Assembly (NCBI RefSeq): GCF_018613835.1
Contig: NZ_JAGGPM010000006.1
Location: 144,005 to 208,004, forward strand
Direction: 5' to 3'
DNA length: 64,000 bases
From: Arthrobacter sp. ISL-5
GTDB lineage: Bacteria > Actinomycetota > Actinomycetes > Actinomycetales > Micrococcaceae
The notes below the pieces were generated by a model. That model saw only the letters and a list, made by a program, of their open reading frames with translations. It ran no database searches and had not been told where the DNA came from. Of the stretch, positions 18,172 to 26,721 are shown piece after piece; position 1 is the first letter of the stretch; every line of letters starts with the position of its first letter. The translations under genes and the position numbers were made by a program.

Positions 18172-18899
18172 CGGCGCTGGGCGGACCCCGGACGGTCATG
18201 GTGGCGGGTTCCACCAGTGAAGCCGGGACGGCCGTCGTGTCTGCCCTCTGCGATGCCGGTTTCCGCGTCGCAGCCGTTGATCTGGACACCGAACGCGTGC
18301 AAAACCTCGCGCAATCCCGTCCGAACGTCACCGGCTACACCTGCAACCTTGCAGAGCCAGCGGCCGTACGGGAGCTGGCGTCTTCCGTCCGCAGTGACCT
18401 TGGACCACTCGACGGCCTGATCCACCTGGTGGGCGGCTGGCGCGGCGGCGACGGCATAGCGGGCCAGAACGACGAGGATTGGGACTTTCTGCACACGAGC
18501 GTCCTGACGACGCTGCGGAACACCAGCCGCGCCTTCTACGATGACCTTGAAAAGTCCCCGGCTGGCCGGCTGGCCATAGTCTCAGCCCAGGCGGCCGCCA
18601 ACCCGTCAGCGGGTGGTGCCGCGTATGCAGCGATCAAGGCCGCTTCCGAGGCCTGGACCCTGGCGATTGCCGACGGCTTCCGCAGCTCGCAATCGGCCAG
18701 CAACGGCGACCCGCAGCCGCAGCGATCGGCCGCCGTCGTTTTCGTTGTCAAGGCGCTCGTCGATGACAGGATGAGGGCCTCCCAGCCCGAGCGGAAATTC
18801 CCGGGATTCACCGATGTGAAGGATCTAGGGGCAGCGTCGGCCGCACTGTTCAGCGGGTCCGCCGCCGACCTCAACGGTTCGCGTTTGCCACTGGGCTGA
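18168..18899 (+). CDS. SDR family protein coupled to DUF6421
   Basis: This 243-residue short-chain dehydrogenase-like protein has the Rossmann start VMVAGSTSEAGTAV, with the glycine motif altered from TGxxxGxG. It also has HLVGGW in the NNAG position, a Ser in IVSAQAA, and Tyr/Lys in YAAIKAA. The degenerate glycine motif leaves cofactor use uncertain. The ATG overlaps the DUF6421 stop (ATGA). The tight coupling suggests a two-protein function that neither gene shows alone. Confidence 0.88.
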   Translation: MTALGGPRTVMVAGSTSEAGTAVVSALCDAGFRVAAVDLDTERVQNLAQSRPNVTGYTCNLAEPAAVRELASSVRSDLGPLDGLIHLVGGWRGGDGIAGQNDEDWDFLHTSVLTTLRNTSRAFYDDLEKSPAGRLAIVSAQAAANPSAGGAAYAAIKAASEAWTLAIADGFRSSQSASNGDPQPQRSAAVVFVVKALVDDRMRASQPERKFPGFTDVKDLGAASAALFSGSAADLNGSRLPLG

Positions 18900-19071
18900 T
18901 CCGCCGTCTGTCCCGAAAGTGAGACCTGCGCCGCACGCTGCTGCAAGAACCAGCGTGGCCGCGGCGCAGGCAGTTGACCAATAGAAAAACAATGCGTCTC
19001 GCCACGCACATGCTGTGTGGCTGCGCGTCTGGATCCCCTTTCGTGGGACCACCCCGAGCAAAAGGTAATCA

Positions 19072-20001
19072 ATGATGATTTCTTCGTCCAAGAGGTCAAC
19101 GGCGCTGGCAATTCTCGCCGTCGGCCTTCTCGCACTGACCGGCTGCACCAATGCGTCCCAGACCGCCGGTGGAACCGCCCCCGATTCCACCGGCTTCGAT
19201 CCCGCATCCGTGGCCAGGGATGATGCCCTCGCCGCAAGCGTCCCCGACGCCATCAGGAGTAAGGGCACCATCACCGTGGGCGCCGACACCTCGTATGCGC
19301 CTGCCGAATCCCTTGGCGGCTCCGACGGCCAGACACCGGTGGGCTACAACGTGGATTTCGCGAAGGCCATCGGCGCGACCCTCGGCCTCAAAGTCAAGGT
19401 CCAGACCTCGGAATTCACCGGGATCCTGCCTGCGCTCGGCTCCAAGTACGATCTGGGAATCTCCTCCTTCACGATCAACTCGGAGCGCCTGAAGGCCGTC
19501 AACATGGTCAGCTACTTCAACGCCGGCACCTTGTGGGCCGTCCAGAAGGGCAACCCCAAGAATTTCAGCGTCGATGACATCTGCGGCAAGACCGTGGGCG
19601 TGCAGACCGGCACCACCCAGGAAGACCCTGACGTGTCCGGCCGCTCCAAGGCGTGCGCGGATGCGGGCAAGCCAGCCATCAACATTGTCACCCTGAAGAC
19701 CCAGACGGACGTGACCACCCGGCTGGTGAACGGCAGCATCGACGCCATGTCCGCCGATTCGCCCATCATCGGCTACGCTCTCTCCCAGACCGGCGGGAAG
19801 CTGGAAGTCTTGGGCGATGTTTACGACGCCGCACCGCAAGGCATCGCCGTGGCCAAGGGCGACCCAGCCCTGGCCGAAGTCATGAGCAAAGTCATGAACA
19901 AACTGATCAGCGACGGCACCTACAAGAAGATCCTTGATGGATGGAACAACTCCGCCGGAGCCGTCACCAAGTCTGAAGTGAATCCGGCGGTGACAAGTTG
20001 A
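19072..20001 (+). CDS. Amino acid ABC transporter substrate-binding lipoprotein
   Basis: This is a 309-residue binding protein with a lipoprotein signal peptide and lipobox LTGC (Cys25). The mature part follows the SBP_bac_3 pattern: KGTITVGADTSYAP, GYNVDFAKAIGATLGLK, then YDLGISSFTI and TVGVQTGTTQ. AAAGG lies six bases before the ATG. It starts an operon with a permease and an ATPase, all overlapping, forming a polar amino acid importer (PAAT family). The exact amino acid is not readable. Confidence 0.93.
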   Translation: MMISSSKRSTALAILAVGLLALTGCTNASQTAGGTAPDSTGFDPASVARDDALAASVPDAIRSKGTITVGADTSYAPAESLGGSDGQTPVGYNVDFAKAIGATLGLKVKVQTSEFTGILPALGSKYDLGISSFTINSERLKAVNMVSYFNAGTLWAVQKGNPKNFSVDDICGKTVGVQTGTTQEDPDVSGRSKACADAGKPAINIVTLKTQTDVTTRLVNGSIDAMSADSPIIGYALSQTGGKLEVLGDVYDAAPQGIAVAKGDPALAEVMSKVMNKLISDGTYKKILDGWNNSAGAVTKSEVNPAVTS

Positions 20002-20981
20002 GCATCCAGGCACCTGACCTCCCCGCCACGGACCGGAGCGGGCATGCAGCCCCCGCGCCGGAACTGATCAACGCCGTTCCGGTCCGGCACCCCGGGCGCT
20101 GGTTGGGCGCCGTCGTCCTCTTTCTGTTTCTTGCCCAGCTGTGCCAGAGCCTGGTGACCAATCCCAATTTCCGCTGGGACATTGTGGGCACCTACATCAT
20201 GGACGTGCTGGTGATCCAGGGCATCGGATGGACCCTGCTGCTGACGGTCCTCTCCATGGTCCTTGCCGTTTCACTGGCAATTCTGCTGGCTTTCATGCGG
20301 CAATCGGACAACCCCCTGTTCCGCTATGTCAGCTGGTTCTGGGTCTGGTTCTTCCGCGGGACCCCCGTCTACACGCAGTTGGTCTTGTGGGGCCTGGTCT
20401 CCGTCCTCTACCCGAAGATCTCCGTGGGCGTTCCCTTCGGTCCGGAACTGTTCCACTTCAGCACGCAGGACCTGGTCACTGCCGGGTTCGCCGCCGTCCT
20501 GGGCCTGGGGCTGAATGAGTCCGCCTACCTGGCCGAAATCTTCAGGGCCGGCCTGAAGTCCGTGGACGGGGGCCAGATGGAAGCCGCCGAGGCGCTGGGC
20601 ATGCGCAAATCCAAGATCATGTGGCGGATCATTCTTCCGCAGGCCATGCGCGTGATCGTGCCACCGACCGGAAATGAGACCATCGGCATGCTGAAGACCA
20701 CCTCGCTGGTCCTGGCGGTGCCCTTCACCCTGGACCTGACTTTCGCGACGAATGGAATCGCGAACCGCACCTACCTGCCGATTCCGCTTCTGATCGTGGC
20801 GGCCTTCTGGTACCTGGTGATCACCAGCCTGCTGATGGTGGGCCAGTTCTACATTGAGAGGCACTTCGGCAAGGGCGTGGACAACCTGGTCCAAGCCCCG
20901 GTGAAGGCCAGCCAGACCGCGGCCGCCGCACGCGCAGCCAAGGGAGCCCACGCACGCAAGGAAGAAGGTGAGGAACTGTGA
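19998..20981 (+). CDS. Amino acid ABC transporter permease
   Basis: This 327-residue inner membrane permease has several hydrophobic helices. The HisM-type signature has [29 protein letters not shown], in part, as the EAA loop, followed by [16 protein letters not shown]. The N-terminal 30 residues and the C-terminal basic Ala-rich tail are longer than usual. The TTG start overlaps the stop of the binding-protein gene, so translation is coupled. One permease suggests a homodimer. Confidence 0.93.
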   Translation: MSIQAPDLPATDRSGHAAPAPELINAVPVRHPGRWLGAVVLFLFLAQLCQSLVTNPNFRWDIVGTYIMDVLVIQGIGWTLLLTVLSMVLAVSLAILLAFMRQSDNPLFRYVSWFWVWFFRGTPVYTQLVLWGLVSVLYPKISVGVPFGPELFHFSTQDLVTAGFAAVLGLGLNESAYLAEIFRAGLKSVDGGQMEAAEALGMRKSKIMWRIILPQAMRVIVPPTGNETIGMLKTTSLVLAVPFTLDLTFATNGIANRTYLPIPLLIVAAFWYLVITSLLMVGQFYIERHFGKGVDNLVQAPVKASQTAAAARAAKGAHARKEEGEEL

Positions 20982-21766
20982 CACTTACCCACGAGGTGAG
21001 GACGAAGGAAGCCTTGGTCCGCATTGAAGGCGTCCACAAGTATTTTGGCGAACACCATGTGCTCCGCGGGATTGACATGAATGTCAAGGAGGGCGAGGTC
21101 TCCGTGATCATCGGTCCCTCCGGCTCCGGAAAGTCCACCCTGCTGCGCTGTGTGAACCTCATGGAATCCATCAGTGCTGGCAGAATCTACGTCCGCGACG
21201 AGCTCATCGGCTACCGGGAAGCCGGCGGCAGGCTGCACGACCTGAGCGGCAGGGAGATTGCCGCCCAGCGCCGTGAAATCGGCATGGTCTTCCAACGCTT
21301 CAACCTGTTCCCGCACAAAACCGCCGTGCAGAACATCATCGAGGCCCCCATCCAGGTCAAGAAGCAGTCCAAGGCCGCCGCCCGTGCGAAGGCCCTGGAG
21401 CTGCTGGACCGCGTCGGCCTTGCCGACCGGGCCGGGCACTATCCGGCCCAGCTCTCCGGTGGGCAGCAGCAGCGCGTGGCCATCGCCCGGGCTCTGGCGA
21501 TGGAGCCGGAGCTGATGCTCTTTGACGAGCCGACCTCGGCCCTGGACCCGGAACTGGTGGGCGACGTGCTCAGCGTGATGAAGGACCTGGCCAAGTCCGG
21601 CATGACCATGATCGTGGTGACCCACGAGATCGGCTTTGCCCGCGAGGTAGGCGACACGCTGACCTTCATGGACGGCGGTGTCGTCGTGGAAAGCGGTGAC
21701 CCGCGCGAAGTCATCGGCAACCCGCAGCACGCCCGCACCCAGGAGTTCCTCTCCAAGGTTCTCTAA
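20978..21766 (+). CDS. Amino acid ABC transporter ATP-binding protein
   Basis: This 262-residue GlnQ-type ATPase has Walker [10 protein letters not shown] at residues 46-54, signature LSGGQQQR, Walker [13 protein letters not shown] and H-loop [11 protein letters not shown]. The GTG start overlaps the permease stop by 4 bp. It is the last gene of the operon and is followed by a strong hairpin. Confidence 0.94.
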   Translation: MTLTHEVRTKEALVRIEGVHKYFGEHHVLRGIDMNVKEGEVSVIIGPSGSGKSTLLRCVNLMESISAGRIYVRDELIGYREAGGRLHDLSGREIAAQRREIGMVFQRFNLFPHKTAVQNIIEAPIQVKKQSKAAARAKALELLDRVGLADRAGHYPAQLSGGQQQRVAIARALAMEPELMLFDEPTSALDPELVGDVLSVMKDLAKSGMTMIVVTHEIGFAREVGDTLTFMDGGVVVESGDPREVIGNPQHARTQEFLSKVL

Positions 21767-21785
21767 CGGACCCGCCTCGGACGGT

Positions 21786-21825
21786 CAGTTGGTGCGGCAG
21801 TCTTCCCACGGCCCCGCACCAACTG
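21786..21825. terminator. Bidirectional terminator hairpin
   Basis: A perfect 12-bp stem (21786-21797 with 21814-21825) with a 16-base loop lies between the convergent ABC operon and the YkuD-like gene. There is no T-tract. Confidence 0.65.
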
Positions 21826-21850
21826 GCCAGCAAGGAAATGACGAGCGGCC

Positions 21851-23443
21851 TCAGCGGACGAACGTGCGGAATCCGCCCCAGCCCGTCCCGATGTTGCTGG
21901 GTGCGCCCCACTTTCCCTGGCCCAGCGGGAAATACCGCACGTTGCCGTCATGGAACAGGACAGCCAGCCCCCGGGTGCCTGCACCCTGAAAGCTGGAGCT
22001 GGCCGTGATGGCGCGGGCACCACCCCAGCCGGTGCCGATCTGCGGGCGGGCTTCGCTGCGGAAGTTGCCCCGGCCGTCCTGGCGGTAGAGGCGCAGGACA
22101 CCGTCCCGGCCCGGTGCCAACAGGTCCGGAATCCCGTTGTTGTCCCAGTCCGCAATGGTGACGTTTGTCAGGGTTGCCCACCCGCTGCCCACGAGGCGGC
22201 GGCCCGCCAGCCCCCGCCCGGCAGGGTTGTCATAGTGCCAGAGCTTCCCCGCGGCGTCCCGTGCCAAAACGCCCGGGTACCGCCGCGAGGTGTCCCACGT
22301 GCCGGCCGTGATGGACATCTGCTGCCACCCGGCGGTTCCGGCCGTGAAGGCGGCACCGAAGCCTCCTGCAGACCGGCCAGGGTGGACGGTCAGCGTGCCG
22401 TTGGGCCACTGGGCCAGCAGGTCCAGCATGCCGTCCCGGTTCCAGTCCACTTTGGACACGGAGCGGGCAGTTCCCCATCCCTTGCCGATTGCGGCGCGCT
22501 GGCCAAGGCCGCCGTTGCCGAGGGCCGGGTAGTTCCACAGTGTTCCGTCCGAGGCCACAACCAGGGCATCTGAACTGCTGTGGATCGACGCAAGGGATTT
22601 TCCTGCGGTATCCGCAGGGCCCGTCCGTGAAGCCGATCTGAACACGTCGCCCACGGCGCCCATGACGATGCGGTCTCCCGGCCTGCTGGTCCGCAGGAAC
22701 CTGGTCACCGTGGAGAGCGTGGTGGAGATGCAGCCTGCCGACGGGACGTTTCCGGCGTGGAGGAAGATGGCGTACGACGCGCCCTGGACCGTGGAGGCAT
22801 CCGGAAGACGGTTGTAATTAATGACGGCGGCCTGCTCGTAGTAGCCCTGGTTCATGTACGTCCACAGGTTCTCGTCCGCAGGCCCGCCGCGGCCCTCAAA
22901 GTACTGGTTGTAGGTGGCTCCGCGCTCGCCTCCCCACCGGGAAGACCGGTTGATGGCGCGGTACCTGAGCGCCGTGCCTGGATTCCTCCGGCCCAGGGCC
23001 TCTGTGACAGTGAACGATCCGGTAGGGGAGCGGTAAGTGTCCTCCCAGGCCTGGCCCGGCGCGGAGAACCCCCGGCTACCCGCGAAGCCGGTGGTCTGCC
23101 ATTCGGTTGTGTAGCCGGCCCCTGATTTCACGCAGCCCGTGATGACCACCCGCGTCTGGTTCCGGTCCGGGGCCGTGGCGAAGGTGACCCGTGCGGCCCC
23201 GTAGGTGTTGAACTGCACCTGCCCTGCCGAGAGCCGTGCGCAGGCGTTGTAGACCTGGGCGGCGGCGTCCGCCGGAGGAACAGTCCCCAGGGCCAGAAGC
23301 AGGACCAGGACTGAAACCACCAGGGGCCGCAATCCGGACGGACGGTTCGCCGAAAAAAGCCTCAATTTATCCCCCAAATAAACGCGCAGCAGCGCCGCGC
23401 AGCCTGACCCGCAGTTGCGGATACCCATGAGTAAACCACCCAT
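21851..23443 (-). CDS. Secreted L,D-transpeptidase-fold (YkuD-like) protein with C-terminal FG-GAP/VCBS repeats
   Basis: This is a 530-residue exported protein. After a basic start and hydrophobic segment (LVVSVLVLLLALGTV), the signal peptide probably ends near the Ala-rich ADAAA at about residue 61. The N-terminal domain has FLHAGNVPSAGCIS, matching the catalytic His and Cys region of YkuD L,D-transpeptidases, with SAGC where most have SHGC. The C-terminal half has repeated DWNRDGMLDLLA, DWDNNGIPDLLA and FHDGNVRYF segments typical of VCBS/FG-GAP beta-propeller repeats. It may modify or bind cell wall. The start could also be the ATG at 23428. Confidence 0.82.
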   Translation of the reverse strand: MGGLLMGIRNCGSGCAALLRVYLGDKLRLFSANRPSGLRPLVVSVLVLLLALGTVPPADAAAQVYNACARLSAGQVQFNTYGAARVTFATAPDRNQTRVVITGCVKSGAGYTTEWQTTGFAGSRGFSAPGQAWEDTYRSPTGSFTVTEALGRRNPGTALRYRAINRSSRWGGERGATYNQYFEGRGGPADENLWTYMNQGYYEQAAVINYNRLPDASTVQGASYAIFLHAGNVPSAGCISTTLSTVTRFLRTSRPGDRIVMGAVGDVFRSASRTGPADTAGKSLASIHSSSDALVVASDGTLWNYPALGNGGLGQRAAIGKGWGTARSVSKVDWNRDGMLDLLAQWPNGTLTVHPGRSAGGFGAAFTAGTAGWQQMSITAGTWDTSRRYPGVLARDAAGKLWHYDNPAGRGLAGRRLVGSGWATLTNVTIADWDNNGIPDLLAPGRDGVLRLYRQDGRGNFRSEARPQIGTGWGGARAITASSSFQGAGTRGLAVLFHDGNVRYFPLGQGKWGAPSNIGTGWGGFRTFVR

Positions 23444-23758
23444 TCAGGGTGGGAACTCGCGTTGATGGGTGCCTTCCCCAAGGTTTTCAGAAGTCGGCCG
23501 GCGCACGATGGCCTTGTTCCACTTCCGGTGTATTGGGAGCTGCCAGGAACTTGGAGGAATGCGTGGAGACACGAAGGCACATCGAACTACAGGGCCGCCT
23601 GCCCGGCAGGCACCTGGGATGAAGCGTCTTCTCCTGATCGCGCCGCCGGTCGCCGCGGCGAGCGATTCCGCCGCAGCCACGAAGGTGGCCACCACGTTCC
23701 ATCAAATCGGCACGTAAATGCCGGCGCCGCTCAGCGGCGAGAGTGACAGGAGTAAGCA
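23444..23758. other. Divergent intergenic region (315 bp), no gene
   Basis: This region separates the starts of the YkuD-like gene and the short LacI-type gene. AGGAG six bases before GTG 23759 is the only clear signal. The small open frames here do not look coding. Confidence 0.4.
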
Positions 23759-24463
23759 GTGAGGAGCGTATCCAACCCCACCATTCGCGATGTTGCCGAA
23801 AGGGCGGGAGTCTCCCTGACCACCGTTTCCTACGTGCTGTCCGGCAGGAGCGGCGGCACAACCCGCATCAGCCAGGCAACCCAGGAGCGCGTGCTGGCCG
23901 CCGTCGGGGACCTCGGCTACGTACCCAACCAGGCGGCCCGCGGAATGCGCCGCGGACGGACGGACCTCGTGGCCATCGCCGTCGGCGATCTTGAGTGGCC
24001 GCCGGACCGCGCGCTTGCCACGGCGGCCGCTTCCATCCTGCCGCGCCACGGCTATCAGCCGGTCATCCTGCTGGGCCAGTCGTGGCGGCAGTTCATGCTG
24101 TCCGGCGGTGCGGACGGCGTCATTGTGGGCGTGGCCCCGCACGCCGCCGCCGAGGACGGCACCATCACCGAACTCGCCAGGCGCGGAGTGGCGCAGGTGG
24201 TCATCTCGGGAACCATGCACCCGGCAGGCTTTGACGTCCTGGTGCCCTCCGCCGGCCATCCGGAGCCTTCAGCAGGGGGTTCGCAGCACCTGTCGGAACG
24301 GGCCGTCTCCATGTTGGTGGACCGGCTGGACGGGCGTACGCCGCCGGCCGGAGTCCGGGTGGCCGTGCCGCGGAAACTGACGCTGCGGGGCGCAACCCTT
24401 GACGTGCACCGGGCGGTGCCGTCCGCCGTCGGACTGTTCCCGCAGCAGGTCGCCCGGGCGTAG
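23759..24463 (+). CDS. Shortened LacI-family regulator
   Basis: This 234-residue protein has a complete N-terminal LacI HTH and hinge: TIRDVAERAGVSLTTVSYVLSG, in part, then LGYVPNQAARGMR. The effector domain is about 100 residues shorter than the normal 330-350-residue family. The N-subdomain is followed by a jump to the closing helix LSERAVSMLVDRLDG and the usual C-terminal strand. The reading frame is intact with a good AGGAG. It may still bind DNA but may not sense a sugar normally. The downstream genes for organosulfur uptake are a possible target. Confidence 0.82.
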   Translation: MRSVSNPTIRDVAERAGVSLTTVSYVLSGRSGGTTRISQATQERVLAAVGDLGYVPNQAARGMRRGRTDLVAIAVGDLEWPPDRALATAAASILPRHGYQPVILLGQSWRQFMLSGGADGVIVGVAPHAAAEDGTITELARRGVAQVVISGTMHPAGFDVLVPSAGHPEPSAGGSQHLSERAVSMLVDRLDGRTPPAGVRVAVPRKLTLRGATLDVHRAVPSAVGLFPQQVARA

Positions 24464-24838
24464 TTGCGGCACCCGCCTTCCGGCGACCTGGCTGGCGTAA
24501 CATTCGGCGCTCCGCCGCGCCCTTCCCTTGCGCCTGCGCATGACACCCACTGTGACGGTCGCTGTCACATGCCGTAGCGGCGAGTAGCCCCGGCGTCACA
24601 TTGAGCTGCCCGCGGCACGGGCAGCATCGGAAACACCGCGGGAGATGTCCCCGTGCGTCGCCGTTCTACGCACTGTTTCACCGTGTGTCCGTCGGCCTAG
24701 GCGGGCCGCCGGAACGCCGACCGGGGGCAGCAGGTTACGTCCCGTTGCCCCTCATGACCGTGCCCTTCAGGCCCGGACTCATCTCTGTTCTGATGGTGGA
24801 CACAACGAATCCAACGACCTGCTGAAGGGAAGCACAGC
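24464..24838. other. 375-bp intergenic region upstream of the ssu-like operon
   Basis: This region holds a perfect 8-bp hairpin (24605-24612 with 24618-24625, loop CGGCA), perhaps the terminator of the preceding gene. The downstream half should contain the promoter of the ABC operon. No gene, and no S-box or other sulfur riboswitch motif, was recognised. Confidence 0.45.
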
Positions 24839-25747
24839 ATGACCTCCGGTACCGGCCCCACCCCGAAAATCAGCCTCCAGAACATCACCAAGAAGTTCAC
24901 CGTCCGGCCCACCAGGGAGAACCCCGAAGGGTCCGTCCTGACAGCCCTCGACGGCATCTCCCTGGACGTCTCCGCCCGTGAGTTCATCACGCTCGTCGGG
25001 CCCAGCGGCTCCGGCAAGACCACGCTCCTCGACCTGCTGGCCGGGCTGACGAAACCGGACACCGGCAAAGTACTCGTGGACGGCAGGGAAGTCACCGGAC
25101 CGGGCCGGGACCGCGCCGTCGTCTTCCAGCAGTACGCGCTGTTCCCCTGGCGAACCGCGGCGGCGAACGTCTCCTTCGGCCTCGAAGGGGCCGGCAGCGA
25201 CGGGAAGCGCTTCAACCGCAAGGAACGTGCCGAGAAGGCGCGCGAGTATCTCGATCTCGTGGGACTCGGCGGCTTTGAGGACCGCTACCCGCATGAGCTG
25301 TCCGGCGGAATGAAGCAGCGGGTCGCCATAGCCCGCAGCCTGGCCTACGAACCTGACGTCCTCCTGATGGACGAACCGTTCGCGGCCTTGGATGCCCAGA
25401 CCCGTGAGCAGCTCCAGGAGGAACTGCTGCGCATCTGGGCCACCACCGGGAAGACCATCATCTTCATCACCCACGGCATTGACGAAGCCGTGTACCTGGG
25501 CCAGCGGGTGGCGGTGCTCAGTTCCCGGCCCGGCCGGCTCAAGCAGATCGTGGACATCGATCTGGGCGACAGGTCCGGGGACGAGGACGTCCGCTCGAAC
25601 TCGGCATTCGTGGAACACCGGCACAAGGTCTGGTCGCTTCTTCACGACGAGGTGCGCCGGGCCCAGGAAGCCGGGCACGCCAAGATCCAGCCGGACGGCT
25701 CGGCACCGGACGAAGCACGGACCATCCCCACCGGAAAGGCAGCCTGA
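24839..25747 (+). CDS. ABC transporter ATP-binding protein, SsuB/TauB type
   Basis: This 302-residue ATPase of the nitrate/sulfonate/taurine class has Walker A GPSGSGKTT at residues 54-62, FQQYALFPW as the Q-loop, LSGGMKQR and LLMDEPFAALD. The C-terminal extension beyond about residue 260 is charged. It overlaps the permease start as TGATG. The operon with an FMN monooxygenase and a flavin reductase points to alkanesulfonate or another organosulfur compound. No periplasmic binding protein gene is in the operon. Confidence 0.92.
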   Translation: MTSGTGPTPKISLQNITKKFTVRPTRENPEGSVLTALDGISLDVSAREFITLVGPSGSGKTTLLDLLAGLTKPDTGKVLVDGREVTGPGRDRAVVFQQYALFPWRTAAANVSFGLEGAGSDGKRFNRKERAEKAREYLDLVGLGGFEDRYPHELSGGMKQRVAIARSLAYEPDVLLMDEPFAALDAQTREQLQEELLRIWATTGKTIIFITHGIDEAVYLGQRVAVLSSRPGRLKQIVDIDLGDRSGDEDVRSNSAFVEHRHKVWSLLHDEVRRAQEAGHAKIQPDGSAPDEARTIPTGKAA

Positions 25748-26682
25748 TGAGCACGCCAACACTGACCAAAGACACGAACACCCCGGACAGTCCCGCCCAG
25801 GACGGTTCTGCAACGGACGCCCCTGCAACGGCGGCCGCGACTCCGGCGCAGGCCCACGCGCCTCATGCCGGCCACGCCGGACCGTCACGGTTCCGCCTGG
25901 CCGCGCTGACGGCGGGGCGCGCCGTCTGGGGCACGGGCGCCATCCTCCTGTTCCTGCTGCTGTGGGAACTGGGCCCGACGTACCTCGCGCCGGCGTCAAC
26001 GCGCGTTTTTCTTCCGCCCCTGCACGAGGTGCTCCAGGCACTGGGAACACTGATCGAGAACGGCCAGCTGCAGAACCACCTGGCGGCCAGCCTGACCCGC
26101 TCGGCCAGCGGCTTCGGCATCGCCGTGGTGTCCGCCGTCGCCCTCGGCCTGCTGGTGGCGTGGTACCGGTCCCTGGACCGCTTCCTGAATCCGCTCCTGG
26201 AAGTGTTCCGGAACACCGCGGCGCTCGCGCTGCTGCCCGTATTCACGCTGCTCCTGGGCATCGGCGAAACATCCAAGATCAGCATCGTGGCCTACGCCGC
26301 ATTCTTCCCCGTCCTGCTGAACACCATCGCCGGCGTCCGGACCGTCGACCCGCTGCTGATCCGGGCCGCCCGCTCACTGGGGTTGTCGAACTTCCAGCTG
26401 TTCCAGAAGGTCATCCTGCCCTCGGCCGTGCCCACCATCTTCACGGGCATCCGGATGGCGGGGACCTCCTCGATCCTGGTCCTGATTGCCGCGGAAATGG
26501 TGGGAGCCAAGGCCGGCCTGGGCTATCTGATCGTGAATTCGCAAATGAGTTTCCTGATCCCGGACATGTACGCGGGGATCCTGACTGTTTCGCTGCTCGG
26601 CCTGCTGGTCAACTACCTGCTGGTCGCCGTCGAACGCCATTTCTCCCGCTGGCGGACCGCCGTCGGATCCCAGGCCGCCTGA
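25747..26682 (+). CDS. ABC transporter permease, SsuC/TauC type
   Basis: This 311-residue permease has a long Ala/Pro-rich N-terminal tail (first 45 residues) and then about six membrane segments. The EAA loop reads RAARSLGLSNFQLFQKVILPSAVPTI, in part, and the late segment GLGYLIVNSQ is typical of SsuC/TauC. The start codon overlaps the ATPase stop. It forms the importer with that ATPase. A binding protein must be supplied from elsewhere. Confidence 0.92.
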   Translation: MSTPTLTKDTNTPDSPAQDGSATDAPATAAATPAQAHAPHAGHAGPSRFRLAALTAGRAVWGTGAILLFLLLWELGPTYLAPASTRVFLPPLHEVLQALGTLIENGQLQNHLAASLTRSASGFGIAVVSAVALGLLVAWYRSLDRFLNPLLEVFRNTAALALLPVFTLLLGIGETSKISIVAYAAFFPVLLNTIAGVRTVDPLLIRAARSLGLSNFQLFQKVILPSAVPTIFTGIRMAGTSSILVLIAAEMVGAKAGLGYLIVNSQMSFLIPDMYAGILTVSLLGLLVNYLLVAVERHFSRWRTAVGSQAA

Positions 26683-26721
26683 GCGGCCCCCCATACCCGC
26701 CCCTGAACACGAAGGAACGTC

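Noticed and set aside
24601..24838. Possible sulfur-responsive riboswitch before the ssu-like operon
   Set aside because: No S-box or SAM-II/IV core motif could be found. Only a simple 8-bp hairpin is present.
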